From Sphingomonas faeni (GTDB lineage Bacteria > Pseudomonadota > Alphaproteobacteria > Sphingomonadales > Sphingomonadaceae), in assembly GCF_030817315.1 (NCBI RefSeq), contig NZ_JAUSZF010000001.1, forward strand, positions 2,216,501 through 2,280,500: 64,000 nucleotides of DNA, given 5' to 3'. Within the stretch, counting starts at the first letter, position 1; each line of letters opens with the position of its first letter. Both the position numbers and the translations under genes were made by a program. The notes under the pieces were generated by a model that was given only the letters and a program-made list of their open reading frames with translations, ran no database searches and was not told where the DNA came from. Below, piece by piece: positions 1 through 8,483 of the stretch.

Positions 1-606
1 GCCGCGGTCGACCGGATCGACGACCGAACCGCAATCGTGCCCGGCCTGTCGTACCGAGACGGGCTGCACGCCGACGTGATGCGCGGCGAGGAAGTTCAGC
101 TGCTCGGCGCAGTCGCCGCCGAACTCGTCCCGGCCGACGCACTGCTCTGTCAGCCCGGCACGCATTGCAAATGGGCAACCGTCCAGCGTGGCCGGATCGA
201 ACGGTTCACCACCGCGATGACCGGCGAACTCTTCGCGCTGCTCCGCGCGCACGGCGTCCTGTCGCGGCAACTCGGCCATCCGGTCGAGCCGGGCGCAGCC
301 TTTCTCGAGGGCGTCGCGGAAGGCGCAAAGCGCGATCTCGCCGCCAGCCTGTTCGTGATCCGCGCGCGCGGCGTGCTCGGACTTGTCGACGACGCGCACG
401 CAGCCTCGTTCGCGAGTGGGCTGCTGATCGGTGCCGATACCGCCGCGCGGATCGAGGCCGGCACGACCGTCCACATCCTCGCCGATCCCGCACTCGGGGC
501 GCTATACGCCAGCGCGATCGATGCGCTCGGCGGGACCTCGCACCATATCGACAGCCAAGCCGCGTTCGTGGCCGGCATCACCCGCATCCAGGATCTTGCA
601 GCATGA
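1..606 (+). CDS. dgoK: 2-dehydro-3-deoxygalactonokinase, C-terminal part (5' end outside window)
   Basis: The reading frame is open from base 1, so the gene is cut by the window edge; about 201 codons are present of a family usually near 290-300 residues. The kinase phosphorylates 2-dehydro-3-deoxy-galactonate in the cytoplasm, the step before the aldolase encoded next. Seen in the sequence: the family motif VPGLSYRD near base 37, and the block CQPGTHCKWATV followed by MTGELFALLRAHG, both characteristic of DgoK. The stop overlaps the start of the aldolase gene in ATGA (603-606), so the two are translationally coupled. The call is firm; the true start cannot be given. Confidence 0.9.
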   Translation, partial: AAVDRIDDRTAIVPGLSYRDGLHADVMRGEEVQLLGAVAAELVPADALLCQPGTHCKWATVQRGRIERFTTAMTGELFALLRAHGVLSRQLGHPVEPGAAFLEGVAEGAKRDLAASLFVIRARGVLGLVDDAHAASFASGLLIGADTAARIEAGTTVHILADPALGALYASAIDALGGTSHHIDSQAAFVAGITRIQDLAA

Positions 607-1238
607 CCACACATCGCCAGGCGTTCGACGACGCTTTCGTAAAATGCCCGCTGATCGCGATCCTGCGCGGCGTGAAGCCGGATGAGGTCGAGGCGATCGG
701 CGATGCGCTGGTCGAGGCGGGCTTCACGATCCTCGAAGTGCCGATGAACTCGCCCGATCCGCTCGACAGCATCGCGCGACTGGCGCGCCGGTTCGAGGGC
801 CGCGCGGTCGTCGGTGCGGGCACGGTGTTGCACATCGAAGACGTCGAGGCGGTCGGCGCTGCGGGCGGCACGCTGATCATCGCCCCGAACGCAAACGTGC
901 GCGTGATCGCTGCGGCAGCGGACAAGGGCTATGTCGCGCTCCCCGGCATCGCCACGCCTACCGAGGCATTCGCGGCACTCGACGCAGGCGCCGCCGCATT
1001 GAAGCTGTTCCCCGCCGAAGCCGCCAGCCCCGCGGTGCTGAAGGCGATGCGCGCGATCCTCCCCAGGGACACACGCGTGCTGCCGGTCGGCGGGATCGTG
1101 CCGGCGCTGATGGCGGACTGGCGCAAGGCCGGCGCGGCAGGCTTCGGCCTAGGCTCCGCCCTGTTCGCACCCGGCATGACGGCAGCGGACGTCGGTGCAC
1201 GGGCGCGCAGGTTCATCGAGACGTGGAACGCGGGGTAA
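603..1238 (+). CDS. dgoA: 2-dehydro-3-deoxy-6-phosphogalactonate aldolase
   Basis: A 211-residue KDPG/KDPGal class I aldolase that splits 2-dehydro-3-deoxy-6-phosphogalactonate into pyruvate and glyceraldehyde 3-phosphate. Visible motifs are PLIAILRGVKPDE (15-28), EVPMNSPDP (45-53) with the catalytic Glu45, and ALKLFPAEA with the Schiff-base Lys134. The EVPxNSP form is what distinguishes galactonate-type enzymes from KDPG aldolases, which supports DgoA over Eda. The ATG at 603 overlaps the dgoK stop by four bases. The open frame extends further upstream, but only as a shadow of dgoK. Nothing downstream belongs to the pathway, so the rest of the galactonate/galactose genes probably lie left of the window. 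Confidence 0.93.
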   Translation: MTTHRQAFDDAFVKCPLIAILRGVKPDEVEAIGDALVEAGFTILEVPMNSPDPLDSIARLARRFEGRAVVGAGTVLHIEDVEAVGAAGGTLIIAPNANVRVIAAAADKGYVALPGIATPTEAFAALDAGAAALKLFPAEAASPAVLKAMRAILPRDTRVLPVGGIVPALMADWRKAGAAGFGLGSALFAPGMTAADVGARARRFIETWNAG

Positions 1239-1292
1239 CGGCGCGATCCACGCGCTATCGTCTTCGCGACCCGTAACGTTTAGGGCGGCGCG

Positions 1293-2414
1293 ATGATGTT
1301 CGCCGACCAGGAACGAGACCTCGCCAAACTGACCGCTGCCGACCGGTACCGATCGCTCCGCCCGCGCCAAGGCGTGGACTTCGCCTCGAACGACTATCTC
1401 GGACTCGCAGGATCGGAGCGGCTGCGGGCGGCAATGACCGATGCGTTGCAGCGCGGCGTGCCCGTCGGATCGGGCGGGTCGCGGTTGCTGCGCGGCAATG
1501 CGCCCCAGCACGAGACGCTGGAAGCAGAGGCCGCGCGGTTCTTCGGGACCGAGGCGGCGCTGTTCTTCGCCAGCGGCTATGTCGCCAACACGATCCTGTT
1601 CGCGACCCTGCCCCAGCGCGGCGACCTGATCGTCCACGACGCGCTGATCCACGCGAGCGCGCACGAAGGCATGCGTCTCACGCGAGCAACCTTCGCTGCC
1701 GCGGCGCATAACGATGCCGACGCGTTCGAGGACGTGATCGTCGCGTGGCGCGCATCGGGCGGCACGGGCCGCGTGTGGATCGCGGTCGAGAGCCTCTACA
1801 GCATGGACGGCGACCAGGCCCCGCTCGCGGCGCTCGCCGAGATCGCCGACCGGCACGACGCCGTTCTCCTGATCGACGAGGCGCACGCGACCGGCGTGTT
1901 CGGCACCGACGGCCGCGGCCTCGCCGATGGACTCGACGGTCGCGAAAACGTCATCACCCTGCGCACCTGTGGCAAGGCACTGGGATGCGAAGGCGCGCTG
2001 TTGTGCGGACCGATGGTCATGCGCGACTTCATCGTCAATCGCGGGCGCGGGTTCATCTTCTCGACCGCGCCGTCGCCGCTCATGGCGCTGGCTGTCGGCG
2101 AGGCGCTGCGCATCGTCGCGGACGAACCGACGCGGCGGGAGAGGCTCTGGACGTCGATCGCCACGGCGGAACGCGTGTTCGCACCATACGGCGTCGCGGC
2201 AACCGGGTCTCAGATCCTGCCGCTCGTCCTCGGCGATGCCGCACGGACGATGCGTGTGGCAGGCGCGATCCAGGCGGCGGGGTTCGACGTGCGCGGGATA
2301 CGGCCACCGACCGTACCTGAGGGTGGGTCGCGGCTGCGGATATCGCTGACGCTCAACGCGACCGTCGCGGATATCGAAGCTCTGGGAGCGGTCATGGGAG
2401 AAGCGCTGCAATGA
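1293..2414 (+). CDS. bioF: 8-amino-7-oxononanoate synthase
   Basis: A PLP enzyme of 373 residues that condenses pimeloyl-ACP/CoA with alanine to form 8-amino-7-oxononanoate, the first ring-forming step of biotin synthesis. Family marks: ASNDYLGLAGS near the N-terminus, GSGGSRLLRGN, the cofactor-binding DEAHATGVFG, and TCGKALGCEGA with the PLP lysine at 228. Length is normal. An ATG doublet at 1293/1296 follows a TAGGG ribosome-binding site. The stop overlaps the bioD start (ATGA at 2411). No BirA- or BioR-like operator is recognisable in the 54-base gap upstream. Confidence 0.95.
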   Translation: MMFADQERDLAKLTAADRYRSLRPRQGVDFASNDYLGLAGSERLRAAMTDALQRGVPVGSGGSRLLRGNAPQHETLEAEAARFFGTEAALFFASGYVANTILFATLPQRGDLIVHDALIHASAHEGMRLTRATFAAAAHNDADAFEDVIVAWRASGGTGRVWIAVESLYSMDGDQAPLAALAEIADRHDAVLLIDEAHATGVFGTDGRGLADGLDGRENVITLRTCGKALGCEGALLCGPMVMRDFIVNRGRGFIFSTAPSPLMALAVGEALRIVADEPTRRERLWTSIATAERVFAPYGVAATGSQILPLVLGDAARTMRVAGAIQAAGFDVRGIRPPTVPEGGSRLRISLTLNATVADIEALGAVMGEALQ

Positions 2415-3028
2415 CGATCGTCGTCACCGGAACGGACACCGATATCGGCAAGACCGTCTTCGCCGCCGGACTCACCGCGGCACTCGGCGCGCGCTACTGG
2501 AAGCCGGTGCAAGCCGGACTCGCGGACGGTAGCGACGCGGCGTCGGTCGTCACGCTCGGCGTGCCCGCGGACCACGTCCTGCCCGAAGCGTACCGGCTGA
2601 CGACCCCGTGTTCGCCGCATCTCGCCGCCGAGATCGACGGGGTCACGATCGATCCCGACCTGCTCGCGCTACCGCAGGTCGATGGCCCGCTGGTCGTCGA
2701 GGGCGCTGGCGGCGTGATGGTGCCGGTCACGCGCGAGCTGATCTTCGCCGACCTGTTCGCACGGTGGGGCAAGCCGGTCGTGCTCGTCGCCCGCACCGGC
2801 CTCGGCACGATCAACCACAGCCTGCTCTCGATCGAGGCATTGCGCAGCCGCGGCGTACCGATCCTCGGCATCGCCTTCGTCGGCGACGCGGTCGAAGATA
2901 GCGAGGCGACGATCGCGACGATCGGCAAGGTCCGTCGGCTCGGCCGCATGCCCCGCCTAGCCCCGTTGAACGCCGCAACCTTGTCCGAGGCGTTCGCCGC
3001 GAACTTCGATCTGGAGGCGTTCCGGTGA
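2411..3028 (+). CDS. bioD: dethiobiotin synthase
   Basis: ATP-dependent carboxylase that closes the ureido ring of dethiobiotin from 7,8-diaminopelargonate. The 205-residue protein starts with the P-loop variant VTGTDTDIGKT (5-15), then carries WKPVQAG with the catalytic lysine region and VVEGAGGVMVPV (the glycine-rich loop near residue 100). It is coupled on both sides: ATGA overlap with bioF and GTGA overlap with bioA. In pathway order it acts after BioA although encoded before it. Confidence 0.94.
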   Translation: MTIVVTGTDTDIGKTVFAAGLTAALGARYWKPVQAGLADGSDAASVVTLGVPADHVLPEAYRLTTPCSPHLAAEIDGVTIDPDLLALPQVDGPLVVEGAGGVMVPVTRELIFADLFARWGKPVVLVARTGLGTINHSLLSIEALRSRGVPILGIAFVGDAVEDSEATIATIGKVRRLGRMPRLAPLNAATLSEAFAANFDLEAFR

Positions 3029-4278
3029 GCGACTCCCCCGTCTGGCATCCCTTCACGCAGCACGGCCTGCGCGAGCCGATCCCGCTCGTCACGCATGCCG
3101 ACGGCGCCGCGCTCTACACGTCGGACGGCCGACGGATCGTCGATGCGATCTCGTCCTGGTGGGTCACCACGCATGGTCACGCCAACCCCAGGATCATGGC
3201 GGCGATCGCCGAACAGGCGGGCAAGCTCGACCAGATCATTTTCGCCGGCTGGACGCATCAGCCCGCCGAAGACCTCGCACGGGCCCTGACCGCGATCATG
3301 CCGCCGGACCTTACGCGAGTCTTCTTCTCGGACTCTGGCTCGACCAGCGTCGAGTGCGCGCTGAAGATGGCGCTCGGCTATTGGCTCGACCGCGGCGAGG
3401 ATCGCCACCGCATTCTCGTGCTCGAACACGGCTATCACGGCGATACGATCGGCGCGATGTCGGTCGGCGCACGCGGCGTCTACAACCGCGCCTATGCCCC
3501 GTTGCTGTTCGACGTCGGCACGATCCCCTTTCCCGCCGCCGGCCACGAGCAGACGACGCTCGACGCACTGGAGCAGGCCTGCGCCGCGCACCCCGCCGCG
3601 TTCATCGTCGAGCCGTTGCTGCTCGGTGCGGGCGGGATGCACATCTATTCCGCGCATATCCTCGCCGAGATGCGACGGATCTGCGCAGCGCACGACGTCC
3701 TGTTCATCGCCGATGAGGTGATGACCGGCTGGGGCCGCACCGGCACCTTGCTCGCCTGCGAACAGGCGGGCGTCGTGCCCGACATCCTGTGCTTGTCAAA
3801 GGGCCTGACCGGCGGCGCGGTTCCACTCGCGGTGACGATGGCGACCGAGGCGATCTACCAGGCGCATTACGGCACCGACCGTGCGCGGATGTTCTTCCAC
3901 TCGTCGAGCTACACCGCCAACCCGATCGCCTGCGCCGCCGCCAATGCGAACCTAGCTATCTGGCGCGAGGAGCCGGTGCGCGAGCGGATCGCAGATCTCA
4001 CCGCTCGGCAGGCGTCGCAGCTGGAGGCACTCGCCCGGCACCCCCGCATCGCCAACGCGCGCCAGATCGGCACCATCACCGCGGTCGAGCTGCGCGGCGA
4101 GGACGGCTATTTATCGCAGATCGGCCCGCGCCTGCTCGCCTTCTTCCGGGACCGCGACCTGCTGCTCCGCCCACTCGGCAACACCGTGTACGTCATGCCG
4201 CCTTATTGCATCGACGACGCCGATCTCGACCAAATCTACGCTGCGATCGCCGAAGCCTGCGATGCAGTCGGACACTGA
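3025..4278 (+). CDS. bioA: adenosylmethionine-8-amino-7-oxononanoate aminotransferase
   Basis: Class III PLP aminotransferase of 417 residues that converts 8-amino-7-oxononanoate to 7,8-diaminopelargonate with SAM as amino donor. Seen: VWHPFTQHG at the N-terminus (the typical BioA opening), SSWWVTTHGHANP, HGYHGDTIGAMS, IADEVMTGWGRTG with the PLP-binding Asp, and LSKGLTGG with the PLP lysine at 259. The GTG start at 3025 overlaps the bioD stop. bioB and bioC are not in the window, so this is a partial biotin operon F-D-A. Confidence 0.95.
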   Translation: MSDSPVWHPFTQHGLREPIPLVTHADGAALYTSDGRRIVDAISSWWVTTHGHANPRIMAAIAEQAGKLDQIIFAGWTHQPAEDLARALTAIMPPDLTRVFFSDSGSTSVECALKMALGYWLDRGEDRHRILVLEHGYHGDTIGAMSVGARGVYNRAYAPLLFDVGTIPFPAAGHEQTTLDALEQACAAHPAAFIVEPLLLGAGGMHIYSAHILAEMRRICAAHDVLFIADEVMTGWGRTGTLLACEQAGVVPDILCLSKGLTGGAVPLAVTMATEAIYQAHYGTDRARMFFHSSSYTANPIACAAANANLAIWREEPVRERIADLTARQASQLEALARHPRIANARQIGTITAVELRGEDGYLSQIGPRLLAFFRDRDLLLRPLGNTVYVMPPYCIDDADLDQIYAAIAEACDAVGH

Positions 4279-4289
4279 TCCAGACGTTC

Positions 4290-4306
4290 TTGCTGCACTG
4301 CAGCAA
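4290..4306. promoter_or_regulatory. perfect TGC-rich palindrome, candidate PhaR operator
   Basis: TTGCTGCA-C-TGCAGCAA is a perfect 8+1+8 inverted repeat lying 12 bases after bioA and 70 bases before the depolymerase gene. It resembles the TGC-rich sites described for the polyhydroxyalkanoate regulator PhaR in other alphaproteobacteria. Because the next gene belongs to the PHB depolymerase family, a PhaR operator is the natural reading, but that link is inference. Confidence 0.55.
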
Positions 4307-4376
4307 CAAATGATGTAGGTGCGACGTTGAGATAAGATCGCGGCCTAGTACGCTGGCGACGAAAAGGTCCGATTAC

Positions 4377-5507
4377 GTGAGAAACATCGCCGATACCATT
4401 GCCCGGATGGCGCGCGCCGGAGCGCCGACGCCCCGCAACACCGTGCCGAGCCGCCTGACGCCACTGATCGAGTTCGGGACCAATCCCGGCGCGCTGCTTG
4501 GGCATAGCTACGTGCCCAAGGACTTGCCATCCGGCGCGCCATTGGTCGTCGTCCTTCACGGTTGCACGCAGACAGCGGCAGGCTATGACCACGGCTCGGG
4601 CTGGTCGAAGCTAGCGGACAGCGCCGGCTTTGCGCTGGTCTTCCCCGAGCAGACGCGCGCGAACAACCCCAATCTGTGCTTCAACTGGTTCGCGTCGGAG
4701 GACACCGCGCAGGCTGGCGGCGAGGCGGAATCGATCGCGCAGATGACCGAGACGATGATCGCGCGCCACGGCCTCGACCGCAGCCGAATCTACGTCACCG
4801 GGCTGTCGGCAGGCGGTGCGATGACCATGGCGATGCTGGTTACGCGACCGGACCTGTTCGCCGGCGGCGCGGTAATCGGTGGGCTAGCCTACGGAACCGC
4901 GACCGGCGTGTCGCAGGCGCTCGACCGGATGCGCGGGCATGGCGACACCAGCGACACCGCGCTGGTTGACATGGTCCGCAGCGGCGCGCGCGGCCATGAC
5001 GGGCGCTGGCCGACGCTGGCGATCTGGCACGGCGGCGCGGATGCGACGGTCAGCGTCGCGAACGCGGACACGATCGCACGGCAGTGGCGCGGCATCCACG
5101 GCGTCGACGCAAAAGCCGTGCGCACGGAACGGGTAGGAACCGCGGTCCACCGGATCTGGTCCGACACGGAAGGGCGCGACGTCGTTGAGGACTGGACCGT
5201 GCCGGGCATGGGCCACGGGACGCCGATCGATCCGTTGCGCGGCGAGCGACTGGGCGCCGCGGGGCCCTTCATGCTTGACGTCGGAATTTCGAGCACGACG
5301 GTGATCGCGAAGTCCTGGGGTCTGGTTTCGGCGGCAAAGGCGGAGACTGCGGCCAAGCCGGCGCCGGTCGAACGCGTCGCGAAGATCGCGATTCCCGTGT
5401 CGCCGAAACCCGCGCCAAAGTCTGCGCCGAAGCCTCGCGCCGAGGCACCTACCGGAATCCAGGCGACGATCGAAAACGCCCTCCGCGCTGCTGGACTGAT
5501 GCGGTAG
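4377..5507 (+). CDS. PHB depolymerase family esterase, probably intracellular
   Basis: An alpha/beta hydrolase of 376 residues of the polyhydroxybutyrate depolymerase/LpqC-like esterase family. The oxyanion segment VVLHGCTQ is at 58-65, the nucleophile Ser144 sits in TGLSAGG, and Asp222 (HGGADATV) and His280 (GMGHGTP) complete the triad. There is no signal peptide, so action on stored polymer or on soluble esters in the cytoplasm is more likely than extracellular degradation. The C-terminal ~55 residues form a Pro/Ala/Lys-rich linker ending in a short helix (IQATIENALRAAGLMR), possibly a granule- or partner-binding tail. The start is a GTG at 4377. A TGC-rich palindrome upstream (4290-4306) suggests control by a PHA regulator. 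Confidence 0.85.
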   Translation: MRNIADTIARMARAGAPTPRNTVPSRLTPLIEFGTNPGALLGHSYVPKDLPSGAPLVVVLHGCTQTAAGYDHGSGWSKLADSAGFALVFPEQTRANNPNLCFNWFASEDTAQAGGEAESIAQMTETMIARHGLDRSRIYVTGLSAGGAMTMAMLVTRPDLFAGGAVIGGLAYGTATGVSQALDRMRGHGDTSDTALVDMVRSGARGHDGRWPTLAIWHGGADATVSVANADTIARQWRGIHGVDAKAVRTERVGTAVHRIWSDTEGRDVVEDWTVPGMGHGTPIDPLRGERLGAAGPFMLDVGISSTTVIAKSWGLVSAAKAETAAKPAPVERVAKIAIPVSPKPAPKSAPKPRAEAPTGIQATIENALRAAGLMR

Positions 5508-5550
5508 GATACCGGACGGTGGGGAGTTGAGTGCGCGCCAAACGCCCCAC

Positions 5551-5631
5551 CGTCATCCTGACGAAAGTCAGGACCCAGAGCCACACAGGCACCGTTCGTT
5601 ACCCTGGGTCCTGACTTTCGTCAGGATGACG
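5551..5631. repeat. palindromic repeat family A, copy 1
   Basis: Two arms of ~26 bases, beginning CGTCATCCTGACGAAAG and ending CTTTCGTCAGGATGACG, are exact reverse complements and enclose ~25 bases. Transcribed, this gives a long hairpin between the esterase gene and the MATE gene. Six further copies occur in the window. Confidence 0.85.
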
Positions 5632-5759
5632 GGGTGGTGGTGGTGAAGTCCTGACCGTATCCGCGAGCCAATCGCGCCCGACCGCTCCGCGCCAATCCTC
5701 CTTCTGGGGAAGCATTGGTAGGTAATCGACAACCAGTTCAATCCCACTAAAGCCAGCCC

Positions 5760-7134
5760 ATGACGTCCACCCCGCCCCGCCCCTGGCGCACCGAGTTCGC
5801 CGCCACGCTGAAACTCGCCTGGCCGCTGGTCGCGACCAACCTCGCGCAGGCGCTGGTCGGGGCGACCGACGTGGCGATGCTCGGGCGGCTTGGCTCGGAC
5901 ACGCTGGCGGCAGCGACGCTCGGGCTGAACCTCTACCTCGTCTTCCTGATCTTCGGGATGGGCCTCACCACCGCCGCTGTGCCGATGATCGCGCGCGAGC
6001 GCGGGCGCGCGGTCGCACGCGGTGCGCGATATCCGGCGGACCGTGCGCCAGACGATCTGGGTCGCCGCCACGCTCTGCATCCCGTCCTGGACCGTCCTGT
6101 GGAACGCCGAAGCGATTCTCGTCCACCTGCTCGACCAGGACCCGGCGCTCGCGCACGAGGCGGCGCGGTTCGTGCGCGCAGTCATGTGGGGAATGTTGCC
6201 GAGCCTCTGCTTCCTCGTGCTGCGCGCATTCGTCGCCGCGCTGGAGAAACCCGCTTGGTCGCTGGTGGTGATGGTCGGGCTGTTGGTCGTCAACGCCGGT
6301 CTCAACTGGCTGCTGATATTCGGCCACGCAGGATTGCCCGCGCTCGGCTTGCTCGGCTCGGGCATGGCGAGCAGCATCGCCAACGGCCTCAGCTTCGTCG
6401 CGATGGCCTCGGTCATCGTCTACGTAAGACCGTTCCGCCGCTACCATCTGCTCGGCCGGTTCTGGCGCGCCGACTGGCCACGATACCGCGCCGTGTGGAA
6501 ACTCGGCCTGCCGATCGCGATCACGCTCGGGTTCGAGTCGACCGTGTTCATCGCCGCCGTCTTCCTGATGGGGCTGCTCGGCACCGTGCCGCTCGCCGCC
6601 CACGCGATAGCGATCCAGATCGCCAGCGTCACCTTCATGGTCCCGCTCGGCATAGCCCAGGCTGCCACCATCCGCGTCGGACTCGCGTCGGGTCGCGGCG
6701 ACCGCGCCGGCATCGGCCGCGCCGGCTGGGCGGCGTTCGCGATCGGCGAGGGGTTCATGGTGCTGACCGCCGCTTTGCTCGTACTCGCCCCGCAACTGCT
6801 TATCGGCATCATCCTCGACGTCGATGCGCCTGCGAACGCACCCGTCGTCGCGCTCGCGATCTCGCTGCTCGCGGTCGCTGCAATATTTCAGGTGGTCGAC
6901 GGCGCACAGGTGATCGGTGCGGGCATGTTGCGCGGATTGGGGGATACCACGGTGCCGATGATCTTCGCGGCGGTCGGCTATTGGGGGATCGGCATCGGCG
7001 TCGGCGCATGGCTCGCGTTCGCGCGCGGCTGGGGCGGGGTCGGCATCTGGACGGGTCTCGCGACCGGCTTGGCGGTGGTATCGGTGCTGATGATGGCCCG
7101 TTGGCACGCGCGCGAGCGTCTCGACCTAGGTTGA
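5760..7134 (+). pseudogene. MATE family efflux transporter, frameshifted
   Basis: Two overlapping frames together encode one ~457-residue multidrug and toxin extrusion (MATE/DinF/NorM) exporter. The first frame, from ATG 5760, gives LKLAWPLVATNLAQALVG and MLGRLGSDTLAAATLG and breaks down after MIARERGR. The second frame (GTG 6022 onward) continues with AVRDIRRTVRQTIW and runs through the remaining helices to 7134. Removing one base inside the GC-rich run at about 6006-6016 restores a continuous protein. The join is too clean for old decay, so either a recent one-base insertion or a base-call error in this GC tract is likely. About twelve membrane spans are expected. Confidence 0.8.
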
Positions 7135-7219
7135 CGCTCCGCTGGACCCGTTTTTTCGACGGGCCGGTACCGATAACACGTTGGGTGCGTTAACATATAT
7201 TGCATAACGGGAGCCTAAC

Positions 7220-7441
7220 ATGTCCGACCCAGACCGTATCGTCGCGATCGGACTTCTTACGCAACGCGACGTATTCGCGCTCGGGCATGATCTGTCGCGC
7301 GTCTATCCGATTGACGATGCCCCCTGCTTCGGCGCGTTGCTCGGCGCGGTCGACGACGCCGACCGCGCGTTCCACCGCGCGCAGGATGCCGGCCAATCGC
7401 CTGCCAATCCGCAGATCAAGGTTTCACCGCCAGCGCGCTAG
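7220..7441 (+). CDS. small hypothetical protein
   Basis: A 73-residue soluble protein starting MSDPDRIVAIGLLTQ, preceded by a GGGAG ribosome-binding site eight bases before the ATG. The middle (HDLSRVYPIDDAPCFGALLGAVDDADRAF) looks like a compact helical domain with ordinary codon use, so it is probably real. It sits alone between the MATE gene and convergent mmsB. No function can be assigned. Confidence 0.6.
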   Translation: MSDPDRIVAIGLLTQRDVFALGHDLSRVYPIDDAPCFGALLGAVDDADRAFHRAQDAGQSPANPQIKVSPPAR

Positions 7442-7475
7442 CGGCGTTCGAAGATCAAGCGCGCCCGTCGCAATT

Positions 7476-8351
7476 TTAGTCGCGTAGCGTGCGGATAATC
7501 GCCGAGAAGTCGAGATTGCCCTGCCCAGCTGCGGCGAACGCCTCGTACCGCTCAGCAGCTTTCGCGCCCATCGGCGTATCCGCGCCGACATCCTTCGCCG
7601 CCGCCATCGCGAGCCGCAGGTCCTTTAACATCAGCGCCGTCGCGAAGCCGCCCTGATAGTCGTGATCGGCGGGCGTATCGGGACCGATCCCCGGCAGCGG
7701 CGCGTAGGTGGTCATCGACCAGCTCTGGCCCGACGACACGCTCGCGATGTCGTAGAATGCCTGCGCATCGAGCCCAAGTTTCTCTGCCAGCACGAACGCC
7801 TCGCAGGTCGCGATCATCGTCGCGCCGAGGATCATGTTGTTGCAGATCTTTGCCGCCTGCCCCGCGCCGTTCGCGCCCGCGTGGATGACGGCCTTGCCCA
7901 TGTCCGCGAGGATGGGCTGAGCCCGGTCGAACGCCTCGGCCGAACCGCCGACCATGAAGGTGAGCGTGCCCGCATTGGCCGCGCCGATGCCACCCGACAC
8001 CGGCGCATCGACCGCGACAAGTCCCTTGGCCTGCGCGGCTTCGGCGACCTGCTTGGCGGTGGCGACGTCGATCGTCGAACAGTCGATCAGGATCGCGGAC
8101 GCCGGGGCGACGCCGAACAGCGCATCATAGACCTCGGCGACATGCTTGCCCGCCGGCAGCATCGTCACGATCGCCTCGGCACCGTCCGCAGCCTCGGCAG
8201 CGGACGCGACGGGGAGGCAGCCGGCGGTCTTCGCCTTGTCCAGCGCGTCCGCGCTCAAGTCGAACGCACGAACGTCGTGGCCCTTCTTGGCGAGGTTCGC
8301 CGCCATCCCCCCGCCCATGTTGCCAAGCCCGATAAATGCGATCCGTGCCAT
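7476..8351 (-). CDS. mmsB: 3-hydroxyisobutyrate dehydrogenase
   Basis: NAD-dependent oxidation of 3-hydroxyisobutyrate to methylmalonate semialdehyde, the fourth of the valine-specific steps encoded here. The 291-residue protein has the Rossmann signature IGLGNMGGGMA (7-17), the substrate loop DAPVSGG (115-121) and the catalytic Lys168 in GQAAKICNN, all standard for beta-hydroxyacid dehydrogenases. Length matches the family. The start ATG at 8351 follows GGAGAG. It is the last gene of the minus-strand cluster and is separated from the hydratase gene by a family D repeat. Confidence 0.93.
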   Translation of the reverse strand: MARIAFIGLGNMGGGMAANLAKKGHDVRAFDLSADALDKAKTAGCLPVASAAEAADGAEAIVTMLPAGKHVAEVYDALFGVAPASAILIDCSTIDVATAKQVAEAAQAKGLVAVDAPVSGGIGAANAGTLTFMVGGSAEAFDRAQPILADMGKAVIHAGANGAGQAAKICNNMILGATMIATCEAFVLAEKLGLDAQAFYDIASVSSGQSWSMTTYAPLPGIGPDTPADHDYQGGFATALMLKDLRLAMAAAKDVGADTPMGAKAAERYEAFAAAGQGNLDFSAIIRTLRD

Positions 8352-8376
8352 GTTCTCTCTCCTAATTCTGCTCCCC

Positions 8377-8476
8377 TCCCGTTCACGGGAGGGGTTGGGG
8401 GAGGGCAGTGCCGCAAATACGTCGCGAGTGGTCGCGGCACGCCCCTCCCCTGACCCCTCCCGCAAGCGGGAGGGGA
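8377..8476. repeat. palindromic repeat family D, copy 1
   Basis: G/C-rich arms with CCCCTCCCG...CGGGAGGGG at each end, about 100 bases overall, filling the gap between mmsB and the enoyl-CoA hydratase gene. It may fold in the mRNA of this operon. Confidence 0.75.
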
Positions 8477-8483
8477 AATTGGC

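Noticed and set aside
1239..1292. BirA or BioR operator before bioF
   Set aside because: Neither a TTGTAAACC-type nor a TTATCTATAA-type palindrome is present in the short gap.
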